Below are positions 37,548 through 46,552 of a stretch of 64,000 nt of DNA, piece after piece. Each line of letters starts with the position of its first letter. Within the stretch, counting starts at the first letter, position 1. The stretch is from positions 1 to 64,000 of the forward strand of contig JAICGN010000008.1 in assembly GCA_025923075.1 (NCBI GenBank), given 5' to 3'. Under the pieces are notes generated by a model, which had not been told where the DNA came from, did not search any database, and was given only the letters and a program-made list of their open reading frames with translations. A program made the position numbers and the translations under genes. This stretch comes from Chitinophagaceae bacterium (GTDB lineage Bacteria; Bacteroidota; Bacteroidia; Chitinophagales; Chitinophagaceae).

Positions 37548-38053
37548 GATAATTCCCCAACCCCTAAAGGAGAGCATGGGATGCCGCAAAGTTATCGAAG
37601 GATTTGTATGGTTCTATCTCAGCACGTTGATTAAACTTGAGTTGCGTCGACTCTTGTACATTATCGAATTTACTCAATCCATTCCACCTAAGTTCCCCCT
37701 TTAGGGGGACAGGGGGTTTATGATAATTCCCCAGCCCCTAAAGGGGAGCATGGGATGCCTCAAAGTTATCGAAGGATTTTTATGTTATCTCAGTATGGTG
37801 ATTAAACTTCCGTTGCGTCGACTATCGCACTTTATCAACTTTACGCAACACATTCAACCTAAGTTCCCCCTTTAGGGGGACAGAGGGTCTATGATAAACT
37901 CCCAGCCCCTAAAGGGGGCATAGGATGGCTCAAAGTTATTGAAGGATTTTTATGTTAGTTCCTGATTAAACTTCTGTTGTGTCATCTCTCACAGTTAACA
38001 ATTTTACTTAACACATTCCCCTTAAGTTCCCACCTTTAGGGGGCCAGGGGGTA
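37547..38053. repeat. Three tandem ~172-bp repeats with CCCCTAAAGGGG palindromes
   Basis: Units begin at 37547, 37721 and 37892 (periods 174 and 171). Each opens with TGATAAttCCCCAgCCCCTA and continues with a shared stretch containing CAAAGTTATcGAAGGATTT. Each closes with AAGTTCCCCCTTTAGGGGG-aCAGgGGG. The first unit abuts the trmD start codon. Copies differ by roughly 20-30%, so the array is not recent. It carries no plausible gene. Confidence 0.85.
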
Positions 38054-38090
38054 TAAAAATACCCCCGCCATAACCAAATGACGGGGGCAT
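38051..38090 (-). terminator. Terminator of hsp20
   Basis: The stem CCCCCG (38062-38067) / CGGGGG (38082-38087) is followed on the minus strand by ATTTTTATA, 20 bases after the hsp20 stop. Confidence 0.75.
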
Positions 38091-38108
38091 CTTCCATAAT
38101 TCATCCCA

Positions 38109-38567
38109 TTAGTTGATTGAGATGCTCTTAACCCTTTTTGGTTCTTTTACTTCCCTTTTTGGAATAACAATTTTCAACTCCCCATTTTTATATTCTGCAT
38201 TGATCTTGCCGGGATCGCAATTTTCCGGCAGCGTGAAGCTTCTGCTCCAGCTTGTGTAGTTATACTCGCGACGATTATACCGGCCACTTTTTTCTTCTTT
38301 CTCCTCTTTTTCTTTTTCTGCGCTAATGGTCAGCATATCATCGAAAGCGTCAACTTTGAAATCTTTCTTGTCTAAACCCGGAGCTCCAATTGTCAGTTTG
38401 AACTCCTTATCAGTTTCGTTGACATTCACTGCGGGAACATTCATTATTTTTCCTAATCCGAAAAATTCATCCAGTGGGGCATTGAAAAATTTTTCCATCA
38501 AGCCGCTTTCGAATGATGTCGGCCAGAATGTCCTGGGTTTTTCAACAGCTTTATTTTCCATATCCAT
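38109..38567 (-). CDS. Hsp20/alpha-crystallin small heat-shock protein
   Basis: This 152-residue chaperone has the alpha-crystallin domain at about residues 45-140 (VNETDKEFKLTIGAPGLDKK, FTLPENCDPGKINAEYKNGE, LKIVIPKRE) and a C-terminal IxI-like tail (VKSISIN). It binds unfolding proteins without ATP to prevent aggregation. It is monocistronic, with a clear terminator downstream. Confidence 0.95.
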   Translation of the reverse strand: MDMENKAVEKPRTFWPTSFESGLMEKFFNAPLDEFFGLGKIMNVPAVNVNETDKEFKLTIGAPGLDKKDFKVDAFDDMLTISAEKEKEEKEEKSGRYNRREYNYTSWSRSFTLPENCDPGKINAEYKNGELKIVIPKREVKEPKRVKSISIN

Positions 38568-38676
38568 TTATTTAGAGGTTATGAAATATTGTTAACAATT
38601 CTAAAGGTGACCATTTTATTTAGCCGAAAAAATGATGCCAGTGAGGAAGTGATATGATATTTGTCAACGAAAGTTT

Positions 38677-39060
38677 TCAACCCAGGAAATCCTCTATGTC
38701 ACGTCTTTGTTTTTTTGTTGGGCGGCCAATTTTACTCATTCGTTTGCCTGTATGAAAACTTGCCGACTGGTATTGAAGTCTTTCGATTTCTTCTTCAGGA
38801 GTGATATCAATATAATACTTAATAGCTTCGGCAAAAGCGACACGTTTGTATAATAATCCGCCTACACGTATCCGCCAGCGTTTTGCTTCTGTTTTTATTT
38901 CATACTCTTCACCAATATGTACCTGTTTTGCGGCTTTTGTTTGAACACCATTGAATTTTACTTTACCGTTATCGCAAGCGGTAGTAGCTTGCGTCCGGGT
39001 CTTAAAAAGCCGGATGGCCCATAGATATTTATCAAGACGGAGTTTTTCTTTTTCAGGCAT
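38677..39060 (-). CDS. S4-domain RNA-binding protein (Hsp15-like)
   Basis: Starting at MPEKEKLRLDKYLWAI (ATG 39060; another ATG at 39081 is in frame), the 127-residue protein has an S4 RNA-binding fold over its first 65 residues (RLFKTRTQATTACDNGKVKF, VHIGEEYEI). A basic C-terminal tail follows (SKIGRPTKKQRRDIEDFLG). This matches the Hsp15/HslR family, which rescues stalled 50S subunits with attached nascent chains. A CCCC/GGGG repeat lies between it and the preceding dipeptidase gene. Confidence 0.88.
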   Translation of the reverse strand: MPEKEKLRLDKYLWAIRLFKTRTQATTACDNGKVKFNGVQTKAAKQVHIGEEYEIKTEAKRWRIRVGGLLYKRVAFAEAIKYYIDITPEEEIERLQYQSASFHTGKRMSKIGRPTKKQRRDIEDFLG

Positions 39061-39131
39061 GATCAAAATTAGCAACCTCATGCAATTTAAATGAGGTTTC
39101 TCAAAGTCCCCTTTGGGGGATTTAAGGGGCC

Positions 39132-40499
39132 TTACATTTCCGCAAAATGTTTGTGGAAATAAGGAATGGTTTCAATTCCTTTATAATAATTGTCCAGGTT
39201 GAATTTTTCATTTGGACTATGGAGGTTGTCACTATCCAACCCAAAACCCATAAAAACAATTTTTACTCCCAGCTCCTGTTCGAATAAGGAACAAATTGGA
39301 ATACTGCCGCCACCCCGAACAGGTATTGGATCTTTTCCAAAGGTATCCTTAATAGCTGCTGCCGCTGCTTTGTATGCTTTACTGTCAATCGGCGTCATGT
39401 ACGGTTCACCGCCATGATGCGGTTCCGCGTTTACTGCCACAGTAGGTGGCGCAATTTTCTTTAAATGATTTATCAACAGGTCAGTGATCTTATTACTATC
39501 CTGGTCAGGAACAAGGCGTGCAGAAATTTTTGCAAATGCTTTTGATGGCAGCACAGTTTTGGAACCTTCACCTGTATAACCACCCCAGATACCATTTACT
39601 TCAAGCGTTGGACGAATGCCTGTTCTTTCATTTGTAGTAAATCCCTTTTCACCCCACAATTCCCTCACACCAAGATCTTCTTTGTATTCTGCCTCATCAT
39701 AAGGAGCTGCTGCCATTTTCTTTCTTTCTTCTGTTGTCGCCACTACAACATCATCATAAAACCCAGGAATCGTTATATGATTGTTTTCATCATGAAGCGA
39801 TGCGATCATTTTAGCAAGAACGGTAATTGGATTGGCAACAGCGCCGCCGTAAACACCACTATGCAGGTCACGATTAGGCCCGGTTACCTCTACTTCGATA
39901 TAACTTAAGCCACGAACACCAATATCTATTGAAGGGTTTTCAAGACTCAGCATTGCCGTGTCACTTATCAATATCACATCAGCTTTTAAAAGATCTTTAT
40001 GACCTTTTACAAAATCGGCAAGATTAGATGAGCCAACTTCTTCTTCACCTTCAATACAAAATTTAATGTTAGTGACAAGTGAATTGGTTTGGACCATTGT
40101 TTCTAATGCCTTTACATGCATGTAGAATTGTCCTTTATCATCACAGCTCCCCCTTGCAAAGATTTTTCCGTCTTTTATCACAGGTTCAAAAGGAGGGTTG
40201 TGCCACAGTTCCAAAGGTTCAACAGGCTGCACATCATAGTGACCATATACAAGGACAGTAGGTTTTTTGGGATCAATTATTTTTTCCCCATACACTATTG
40301 GGTGACCATTGGTTGGGAAAATTTCGGCCTTGTCTGCACCGGCTTCGAGGATACGTTTTTTTACCGCTTCAGCACATTTCACCATATCGGCTTTGTGTTC
40401 ACTTCTTGCACTTACACTGGGTATGCGGAGTAAATCCAATAACTCATTTAAAAAACGATCCTTATTTTTTTGCTGATAATCTTTCCAGGCTTGAGACAT
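39132..40499 (-). CDS. M20-family dipeptidase
   Basis: From the ATG at 40499 the product has 455 residues (the ATG at 40538 would add 13 atypical residues). It shows M20 metallopeptidase features: LLRIPSVSA near the N-terminus, the metal ligand/catalytic motif VYGHYDVQP, RGSCDDKGQ, the general base and ligand in CIEGEEEVGS, and a lid domain starting near LSYIEVEVTGPNRDLHSG. The C-terminal ligand region contains FGLDSDNLHSPNE. It is a cytosolic zinc enzyme hydrolysing dipeptides, probably part of peptide nutrition. Confidence 0.93.
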   Translation of the reverse strand: MSQAWKDYQQKNKDRFLNELLDLLRIPSVSARSEHKADMVKCAEAVKKRILEAGADKAEIFPTNGHPIVYGEKIIDPKKPTVLVYGHYDVQPVEPLELWHNPPFEPVIKDGKIFARGSCDDKGQFYMHVKALETMVQTNSLVTNIKFCIEGEEEVGSSNLADFVKGHKDLLKADVILISDTAMLSLENPSIDIGVRGLSYIEVEVTGPNRDLHSGVYGGAVANPITVLAKMIASLHDENNHITIPGFYDDVVVATTEERKKMAAAPYDEAEYKEDLGVRELWGEKGFTTNERTGIRPTLEVNGIWGGYTGEGSKTVLPSKAFAKISARLVPDQDSNKITDLLINHLKKIAPPTVAVNAEPHHGGEPYMTPIDSKAYKAAAAAIKDTFGKDPIPVRGGGSIPICSLFEQELGVKIVFMGFGLDSDNLHSPNEKFNLDNYYKGIETIPYFHKHFAEM

Positions 40500-40576
40500 T
40501 TTCAAATTTTTAGGTAGGCGAAGATAAGGATAAGACATTATTCACCTTTCCTAAGTATTCTTAATCAAAATAAAAA

Positions 40577-41335
40577 TCAAAATCTTATTTTGGGACAATC
40601 AAACCTGTTTCGTTTTCCAAATGAATAGATCAGGCCTGCCGTTATTGTATGATAGTGATCATTCTCATCAGGATTGGCGGACTGGCTGAAGCCATCCAGA
40701 TAATCAGTGTCAAGAATTCGATAGGTTCCTTCAAGTGAAAAGGAAAGTTTTTCACTGATTCCATATCGTACACCGGCGCCTATAGGTATTGAAAAAATTC
40801 CTTTTGGAAGTTTATGATTCATATCTTCCGTTAACCCGTTAAGCACGCCTGTTTGTCCTGCAAAATGCGAGTAATTAAAATTGCTCCAATCTCTTTTGAT
40901 GTTGAGAAATGAATAATTAAGTCCTGCAAAGACATAAGGACTAAAATTGATAATGCCCGCCTCATTTGGCAATAATCCGATAATGTTTCTTACAAGATGC
41001 AGCGATAATTCAGTAACCGGAGTTTTGAAATTGAAATTTCGTTGTTGCCGCCATGCAGGGTTTTCATATTTCGCATCATCGCCTTTTAACCACCCATGCA
41101 TTAATTGAAATCGTACTCCGTACAAACTGTTTATATTTCTTGTTGCTGAAAAACCAAAGCCTGGTTTCATTGTATTAAATGCGCCAAGGTCATAAGGAGT
41201 GAGGTCGCCCTGGTAAATAAATGCGCCCAGGTGAACACCAATCTCGTATTTGGGGATCAAAGATGATTGCCCGCTGACTTTTAAAATAGAAAAAAATAAT
41301 AAACACAAAATATAAACAGCACGGAAGGTTTTCAT
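40577..41335 (-). CDS. DUF6089-like outer-membrane beta-barrel protein
   Basis: The 252-residue protein has a signal peptide (MKTFRAVYILCLLFFSILKV, cleavage near SGQ) followed by about eight amphipathic strands. The opening EIGVHLGAFIYQGDLTPYD and the later SPYVFAGLNYSFLNI are typical of DUF6089 outer-membrane proteins in Bacteroidota. The C-terminus ends in strands (YHTITAGLIYSFGKRN) plus a short extra tail. It is probably a small barrel of structural or transport function, not characterised. Confidence 0.8.
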   Translation of the reverse strand: MKTFRAVYILCLLFFSILKVSGQSSLIPKYEIGVHLGAFIYQGDLTPYDLGAFNTMKPGFGFSATRNINSLYGVRFQLMHGWLKGDDAKYENPAWRQQRNFNFKTPVTELSLHLVRNIIGLLPNEAGIINFSPYVFAGLNYSFLNIKRDWSNFNYSHFAGQTGVLNGLTEDMNHKLPKGIFSIPIGAGVRYGISEKLSFSLEGTYRILDTDYLDGFSQSANPDENDHYHTITAGLIYSFGKRNRFDCPKIRF

Positions 41336-41536
41336 TACAGAAGTTTAATAATTTGAAACAATCAGGATACAGGTTATTGACCTGAAAAAATTCCTTTTTA
41401 AAGACTTAGGTGTAGAGTTAATTCATCAAAAACGTAGTGGTGGGATCCGGTTATTGATTAAAATATAGTCCACAAGTTTAATCAGCAGCAAAAATTTGAC
41501 CGGGATTTTTTGGCCGTTAAAAAAGAGATAAAAAAG

Positions 41537-41746
41537 TTAAGGGGGGCAATATATGATCAAACGACCGATATAGGGTGATCCGATAAACTCACGTTGCTGT
41601 ACGTAAAAAAGGTTGGTTTTGCCCATGTTAAGATGCATCATAGTATTTATCCGATAGCCGGCACTTATATCAACGACTGTAAAACCACCCCACGGTTCCC
41701 TGTCATCGTTTTTTAATATCGGCGGAAGATTGCCCTTTCCGTTCTC
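41537..41746 (-). pseudogene. Remnant: C-terminus of a TonB-dependent receptor
   Basis: The minus-strand frame from 41746 to the stop at 41537 encodes 69 residues that read like the last barrel strands of a TonB-dependent receptor. It contains WGGFTVVDISAGYRI, MHLNMGKTNLF and FIGSPYIGRLIIYCPP. A TGA at 41749-41747 closes the frame upstream and no receptor-like sequence is seen beyond it, so about 90% of the gene is gone. The rest of the 41336-41851 interval holds nothing recognisable. Confidence 0.65.
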
Positions 41747-41851
41747 TCACTTCAGAATGGATTAGCTGCTTTACTATTTTGATGGGTTTATAAATGACAA
41801 TGGGGCAAACCCGATGCGATTGCACAAGTAACCTTTGGGAAAAAAAATATA

Positions 41852-43072
41852 CTAAAGCGTTTTGCCTTTGTCATCAGGCTGTTTCTTCTTATTATGTTGG
41901 GAAAAATTAAAAGACTCTTCTTTTGATCCGGAATTAACAGCTTTAGTAACCATCTTGCTTCCAAACCTGTCCTTAATATCATCAACAGCTTTATAGAGTT
42001 GGAGTTTTTCTACTTTGTTGTCAAATAAACTCATTTGCATCGTAAATGGAATAAAATGACTGAAGCGAACGCCAAGCAAGCGTACTGGTCGGCCAACCTG
42101 GTATGCTTTATTAAAAATATCTTTTGCTTTAGCGATCAGCTCATCATCGAGTGCAGTATAATCAATTACTTCCTGGCGGGTTATTGTTTCAAAATCCTTG
42201 TAACGGATCTTTACCGTTACACATCCTGTAAGTTTTTCATCTTCTCGTAAGCCATAACAGGTTTTTTCTGTAAGTCGCACCAATTCTTTATGCAGGAATT
42301 CCACATCATTGTAATCTTTATCAAATGTATTTTCATGGCTCATGCTTTTTTGTTCCCAATCAGTGACCACTTCAGCGCTGCCAAGGCCCTGTGACTTCCG
42401 CCAAAGACTTTCACCCCATTTCCCAAGATGTTTTTCTAAGTATTCAGGCGTTGACCTGGCAAGGTCTTCAATTTTATAAAAGCCAAGCGACTTTAGTTTG
42501 ATTTCGGTTTCTTTTCCTACACCATTTATTTTTTCAACCGCCATTGGCCATAGAAAATCTTTTTCCTTTCCATGAGGGATTTCTAAAAAGCCATTTGGCT
42601 TTGCCTCATTGGTTGCCATCTTGCTGATAAACCTTGCCGATGATAAGCCACCCGAAATGGGTAAGCCTGTTTCATTACTAATATGCCGTCTTAAGTCCTG
42701 CGCATATTTACTGACACCAAAAAATTTATCCATACCACTGAGGTCAATATAAAATTCATCGATGCTGGCTTTTTCAAACAAAGGAACTTTTGATGCAATG
42801 ATATCAGTAACCCATCTTGAATATTTACTATACTGATCACGGCTGGCTGAGGTAATGATTGCATGCGGGCAAAGCTGCATTGCTTTTTTCATTGGCATAG
42901 CGGAATGGATACCGTACTTTCTTGCTTCATAGCTACAAGCGGCAACAACGCCACGTTCATAGCCACCAACCAAAACGGGTTTGCCTTTTAACGATGGTTG
43001 GTTCAGAATTTCCACCGAAACGAAAAATGAATCAAGATCGAAGTGGGCTATATGTTTTTTTGGTTCTTCCAC
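41852..43072 (-). CDS. dinB: DNA polymerase IV (Y-family)
   Basis: The GTG at 43072 gives MEEPKKHIAHFDLDSFFVS, the expected Y-family start. The frame also reaches an ATG at 43138, but those 22 hydrophobic residues come from low-complexity repeat DNA. The protein (406 residues) has the catalytic Asp residues in HFDLDSFFVSVE and SIDEFYIDLSG, the finger motif CSYEARKYGIHSAMPM, the thumb helix-hairpin-helix region (KINGVGKETEIKLKSLGF) and a little-finger domain ending FIPFTMQMSLFD. It performs error-prone lesion bypass. Confidence 0.93.
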   Translation of the reverse strand: MEEPKKHIAHFDLDSFFVSVEILNQPSLKGKPVLVGGYERGVVAACSYEARKYGIHSAMPMKKAMQLCPHAIITSASRDQYSKYSRWVTDIIASKVPLFEKASIDEFYIDLSGMDKFFGVSKYAQDLRRHISNETGLPISGGLSSARFISKMATNEAKPNGFLEIPHGKEKDFLWPMAVEKINGVGKETEIKLKSLGFYKIEDLARSTPEYLEKHLGKWGESLWRKSQGLGSAEVVTDWEQKSMSHENTFDKDYNDVEFLHKELVRLTEKTCYGLREDEKLTGCVTVKIRYKDFETITRQEVIDYTALDDELIAKAKDIFNKAYQVGRPVRLLGVRFSHFIPFTMQMSLFDNKVEKLQLYKAVDDIKDRFGSKMVTKAVNSGSKEESFNFSQHNKKKQPDDKGKTL

Positions 43073-43084
43073 GAAATTCAAAGA

Positions 43085-43240
43085 TACAATTAGGCATAAG
43101 CACCAAAAAACAAAAAACAAGAACCAAATAAAACTCAAATCACCAATTTGGAGCCTAATTGGAATTTGGAATTTTTTTGAGATTTGATATTTGTTTCTTG
43201 GTTCTTTTTCCGCGATTTGGAGTTTGGTTCTTTATTTTTA
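43085..43240. repeat. Low-complexity A/T repeat with inverted halves
   Basis: The stretch consists of short words such as AACAAGAACCAAAT, GGAATTTGGAATTTTTTTG and TTTCTTGGTTCTTTTT. The left part is roughly the reverse complement of the right part. It separates the divergent dinB and 43245 genes and could hold both promoters. Confidence 0.5.
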
Positions 43241-43244
43241 ACCC

Positions 43245-43721
43245 ATGGAATGGGAATGGTTGAAAACCGGAATTGGCCCGCTGAAAGATCTGATTACTTT
43301 TCTGAACAAGGAGAGTAAGACAAGTGACGTGCTGAAAAAGCAATTGATCCGTGAGTTGCGGAATAATCTGAATATTTTCAGTAATGGTTATCGCAATGAA
43401 GTGTCTGCGGATGTCATTATTGACCTGCTTTCAAACGATGCGATCAAAGAAGGAATAAAAAATAACTTCAGATTTAAAAAGCTGAAACCCGGCCGGATAG
43501 AACCTTACCACATTTATGACGAACGGAATCGTCGTTACCAGGGCTGGGATGCAGAAAAACTGATGGATAAGATCGATGAGAAGATCGAAGAGTTAAAAAA
43601 TATTAAGAAGATGAATAAGGGAACTGTTGAAAATGTGAGGAACAATATTTCATTGATGATGAGTAATCTTTATTACCGGATGAAATTAATGGCGGATTTT
43701 ATCCGATCTGAATTTAAATAA
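43245..43721 (+). CDS. Unknown helical protein
   Basis: The product has 158 residues, is soluble and charged, and is predicted to be largely helical (LKKQLIRELRNNLNIFSNGY, MDKIDEKIEELKNIKKMNKG). There is no signal peptide or recognisable domain. It is divergent from dinB and its stop lies two bases from the convergent rimM stop. I cannot assign a function. Confidence 0.6.
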   Translation: MEWEWLKTGIGPLKDLITFLNKESKTSDVLKKQLIRELRNNLNIFSNGYRNEVSADVIIDLLSNDAIKEGIKNNFRFKKLKPGRIEPYHIYDERNRRYQGWDAEKLMDKIDEKIEELKNIKKMNKGTVENVRNNISLMMSNLYYRMKLMADFIRSEFK

Positions 43722-43723
43722 GT

Positions 43724-44236
43724 TCATAAGTAAACATCCAGCAATCCTTCAGGCAGCTCTACAATCACTTCCTTTTTCTTATGATCGATCTTTTTAAGAA
43801 AGCTTTCATTAATAGGGATCAATACTTCTTTTTTATTTAATTCGATTCTGCAAAGCAATTGATGAGGTTGTTCAATTACCTCCAATATCTCACTCAATCG
43901 TTCTTTATTATTAATAACGGTATAGCCGAGTAAATTAGCTGGTGCCGATTTTGCAGACAGTCGTTTAAAATCTTCTTCGGTCAGCCATACTTCTTTTTGT
44001 GAGAATTTTGCAGCGGCTTCTCTTGTATTTATCGTTTCAAGTTTTAATAAGATATCACTAGCTGATCTTGCTTTTGCAGTTTCAATAAACCAGGGAATAA
44101 ATGAATCTTTCCTCTCCTCGATAAAGATTGCTTTTAAATCTTTCAATGAAGTTTTCTTTCCCAATTCATGTTTCAGAATCAGTTCGCCTTTGAGGCCATG
44201 AACAGCGACGAGTTTACCTGCTTTGAAATAATTCAT
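43724..44236 (-). CDS. rimM: 16S rRNA processing protein RimM
   Basis: The 170-residue protein has a beta-barrel N-terminal domain (FKAGKLVAVHGLKGELILKH) and a C-terminal PRC barrel with LLGYTVIN and a VELPEGLLDVYL end, both typical of RimM. It binds ribosomal protein S19 during 30S head maturation. It lies downstream of rpsP (281 bases apart), the usual order. A CCCCTTTAGGGG palindrome touches its start codon. Confidence 0.94.
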   Translation of the reverse strand: MNYFKAGKLVAVHGLKGELILKHELGKKTSLKDLKAIFIEERKDSFIPWFIETAKARSASDILLKLETINTREAAAKFSQKEVWLTEEDFKRLSAKSAPANLLGYTVINNKERLSEILEVIEQPHQLLCRIELNKKEVLIPINESFLKKIDHKKKEVIVELPEGLLDVYL

Positions 44237-44255
44237 ACCCCATCCCCTAAAGGGG
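44237..44255. repeat. CCCCTTTAGGGG palindrome abutting the rimM start
   Basis: The palindrome is at 44244-44255. On the minus strand the sequence continues GGGGATGGGGTATG, so the repeat runs directly into the rimM ATG (44236). The same element precedes cysN. A further G/C-rich repeat is at 44431-44455. Confidence 0.75.
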
Positions 44256-44317
44256 AGTTAAGAAACCCACCTTTAAACTTGAATTTGCAATAATTGTTGA
44301 ATAAAGAACAGAACGTA

Positions 44318-44335
44318 TCCCGATAGCTATCGGGA
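44318..44335. repeat. 18-bp perfect palindrome
   Basis: TCCCGATAGCTATCGGGA is perfectly self-complementary. It lies between rimM and rpsP, and such palindromes are usually dispersed intergenic repeats. It could also fold as a hairpin in the rpsP-rimM transcript. Confidence 0.6.
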
Positions 44336-44516
44336 CGATGCAACAAAAGGACTATAGTAGTACTACAGTCGGTCAACACATCGTAACGCAAATCTGAATA
44401 AAAGACTTTGTATTAAAAAAGGAAAATTCATAATACCCCTTCAGGGGATAGGGGTATAAAAAAATCCCCCGAAGCATCGAAGGATTGAGTTAGTTCAGAA
44501 AATCGGATGGTGCTTA

Positions 44517-44963
44517 TCATTCGCCACTGCTGCTTTCGGCTCTTCTTTCGGGGCGACGTCCACCCTGATGAGGCCTGCGGCCACCGCGACGATTTCTCAT
44601 TGCTTCTTCCTGGCGTTTTTTGATTTGCGCTTCATGTTCGCTGAACCATTTCTGGAATTTGTCCATTGCCGTGGCTTCATCAAAAAGATTAAGCGTCACT
44701 CCTCGCAACAAATGTTTCAGGTATAATACACCTTTAAAACTCAGGATACGGCGAACAGTATCGGTGGGTTGAGCACCTTTGTTCAGCCAATCCAATGCTC
44801 TTTGCCTGTCCAATTGAATGGTAGCCGGCATAGTCAGCGGATTGTAAGTACCAAGTTTTTGAATGAATTTACCATCGCGGGGAGCTCGGGCATCGGCAAC
44901 TACGATGAAGTAGAACGGCCTCTTTTTAGAGCCATGACGTTGGAGTCGGATTTTTACTGACAT
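44517..44963 (-). CDS. rpsP: 30S ribosomal protein S16
   Basis: The 148-residue protein has its conserved S16 core in residues 1-85 ([45 protein letters not shown]). A long basic, low-complexity C-terminal tail ([20 protein letters not shown]) follows, as commonly seen in Bacteroidota S16. It is an essential small-subunit protein, the first gene of the rpsP-rimM unit, with a consensus promoter about 60 bases upstream. Confidence 0.96.
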   Translation of the reverse strand: MSVKIRLQRHGSKKRPFYFIVVADARAPRDGKFIQKLGTYNPLTMPATIQLDRQRALDWLNKGAQPTDTVRRILSFKGVLYLKHLLRGVTLNLFDEATAMDKFQKWFSEHEAQIKKRQEEAMRNRRGGRRPHQGGRRPERRAESSSGE

Positions 44964-45025
44964 CTTAAATAGATATTTAATGTCGTTAACAATATTGTTT
45001 CAAACACCGGTAGACACCGGAACGG

Positions 45026-45056
45026 CAAATGTAAGCAAGGAATGGGATAATCCCAA
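45026..45056 (-). promoter_or_regulatory. rpsP promoter
   Basis: On the minus strand, TTG (45056-45054), a 20-base spacer and TACATTTG (45033-45026) match the Bacteroidota consensus. The -7 element is 63 bases before the rpsP ATG. Confidence 0.7.
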
Positions 45057-45189
45057 TTTGGGAGATTTTTATTTGTTGACCGGCAAACTAGTGCCGATTG
45101 AGCGTATCTGATAAGAATGAATAGTTGAATAAGTTGGGACCTTGGCACGATGGCCTTCCCTATCGGGGAAGGTCGGGATGGGGCCGGCG

Positions 45190-46518
45190 TCACCTCTTCA
45201 TTCCCGGCATCATTTTACCCCCAAACATCCCCGCCTTATTCATTCCTTTCATCATATCCCGCATTTGTTCAAATTGCTTCATAAAAGCATTTACGTCGCT
45301 GATATCTTTTCCACTCCCTTTTGCAATTCTTTTCTTGCGGCTCATATCGATCAGGTCCGGGTCTTCTCTTTCTGCCTTAGTCATGGAATTGATCATGGCC
45401 TCAATGCCTTTGAAAGAGTCTTCATTGATGTCAAGGTCTTTTATTTGTTTGCCAACTCCCGGGATCATGCCAAGCAGGTCCTTCATGTTTCCCATTTTCT
45501 TTATTTGCTCCAGTTGCATTTTAAAATCCGCAAAATCAAATTTGTTCTTGCGAATCTTCTTTTCCAGTTTTTTAACCTGTTCCTCATCAAATTGTTCCTG
45601 TGCTTTTTCAACAAGAGAGGTAATATCGCCCATTCCCAAAATACGCTGCGCCATTCTTTCCGGATAGAATACATCGAGCGTATCCATCTTTTCACCGGCA
45701 CTGGTAAATTTAATAGGCTTGTTAACAGTGTACTTAATAGAAAGAGCAGCACCGCCTCTGGTATCGCCGTCGAGTTTTGTAAGAACAACACCCGAAAAGT
45801 TGAGGCGATCGTTGAATGTTTTTGCCGTGTTGACCGCATCCTGGCCGGTCATGCTATCAACTACAAATAATATTTCCTGCGGATTGACGGCATTTTTAAT
45901 GTTCGATACCTCGGTCATCATCGCTTCATCAATTGCTAAGCGGCCCGCGGTATCTATAATTACAACATTTTTATTTTTACTTCTTGCTTCTTTGATTGCA
46001 TTTTGTGCAATGGCAACTGCATCTTTACTTTCTAACTCAATATGAACATCAACACCGATCTGTTCCCCAAGTACTCTTAACTGCTCCATCGCTGCCGGAC
46101 GGTAAATGTCTGCAGCGACCAGCATAGGAGAGAGACCTTTCTTTGTTTTCAGGTAATTTGCCAGCTTACCACTGAATGTTGTTTTACCCGAACCCTGTAA
46201 ACCAGCGATCAATATCACGGCCGGATTTCCTTTTGCGTTAAAAGTCGCTTCTTCACCACCCATCAGGTCAACCAATTGATCTTTAACAATTTTCACCATC
46301 AATTGTCCCGGGCTGATTGCGTTAATAACTTTTTCACCGATGGCTTTTTCTTTTACCCTGTCAGTGAAATCCTTAGCTATTTTATAATTGACATCAGCAT
46401 CGACCAGTGCACGGCGGATATCTTTCAGCGTGGCGGCAACATTAAGCTCGGTTACCCTGGCCTGTCCTTTAATATTCTTAAAGGCGGATTCGAGATGATC
46501 GGATAAGGAATTAAACAT
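45190..46518 (-). CDS. ffh: Signal recognition particle protein Ffh
   Basis: The 442-residue protein has an N domain, a GTPase G domain (P-loop GLQGSGKTTFSGKLA, DTAGRLAID, TKLDGDTRGG) and a Met-rich M domain (MKQFEQMRDMMKGMNKAGMF, ending GGKMMPGMKR). It binds 4.5S RNA and signal sequences and targets ribosomes to FtsY. It is located between rpsP and a GxxExxY insertion. A G/C-rich hairpin (about 45150-45185) next to its stop may terminate it. Confidence 0.97.
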   Translation of the reverse strand: MFNSLSDHLESAFKNIKGQARVTELNVAATLKDIRRALVDADVNYKIAKDFTDRVKEKAIGEKVINAISPGQLMVKIVKDQLVDLMGGEEATFNAKGNPAVILIAGLQGSGKTTFSGKLANYLKTKKGLSPMLVAADIYRPAAMEQLRVLGEQIGVDVHIELESKDAVAIAQNAIKEARSKNKNVVIIDTAGRLAIDEAMMTEVSNIKNAVNPQEILFVVDSMTGQDAVNTAKTFNDRLNFSGVVLTKLDGDTRGGAALSIKYTVNKPIKFTSAGEKMDTLDVFYPERMAQRILGMGDITSLVEKAQEQFDEEQVKKLEKKIRKNKFDFADFKMQLEQIKKMGNMKDLLGMIPGVGKQIKDLDINEDSFKGIEAMINSMTKAEREDPDLIDMSRKKRIAKGSGKDISDVNAFMKQFEQMRDMMKGMNKAGMFGGKMMPGMKR

Positions 46519-46552
46519 AATCGCGGATTAAAGGATTAAAAAGATTTGAGGA

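Noticed and set aside
37548-37589. Upstream extension of trmD by 14 residues
   Set aside because: The extra codons lie in repeat DNA and the family start ([11 protein letters not shown]) fits the ATG at 37547.
37547-38053. CRISPR array
   Set aside because: Only three long, diverged units of about 172 bases with no alternation of short repeats and spacers, and no cas genes nearby.
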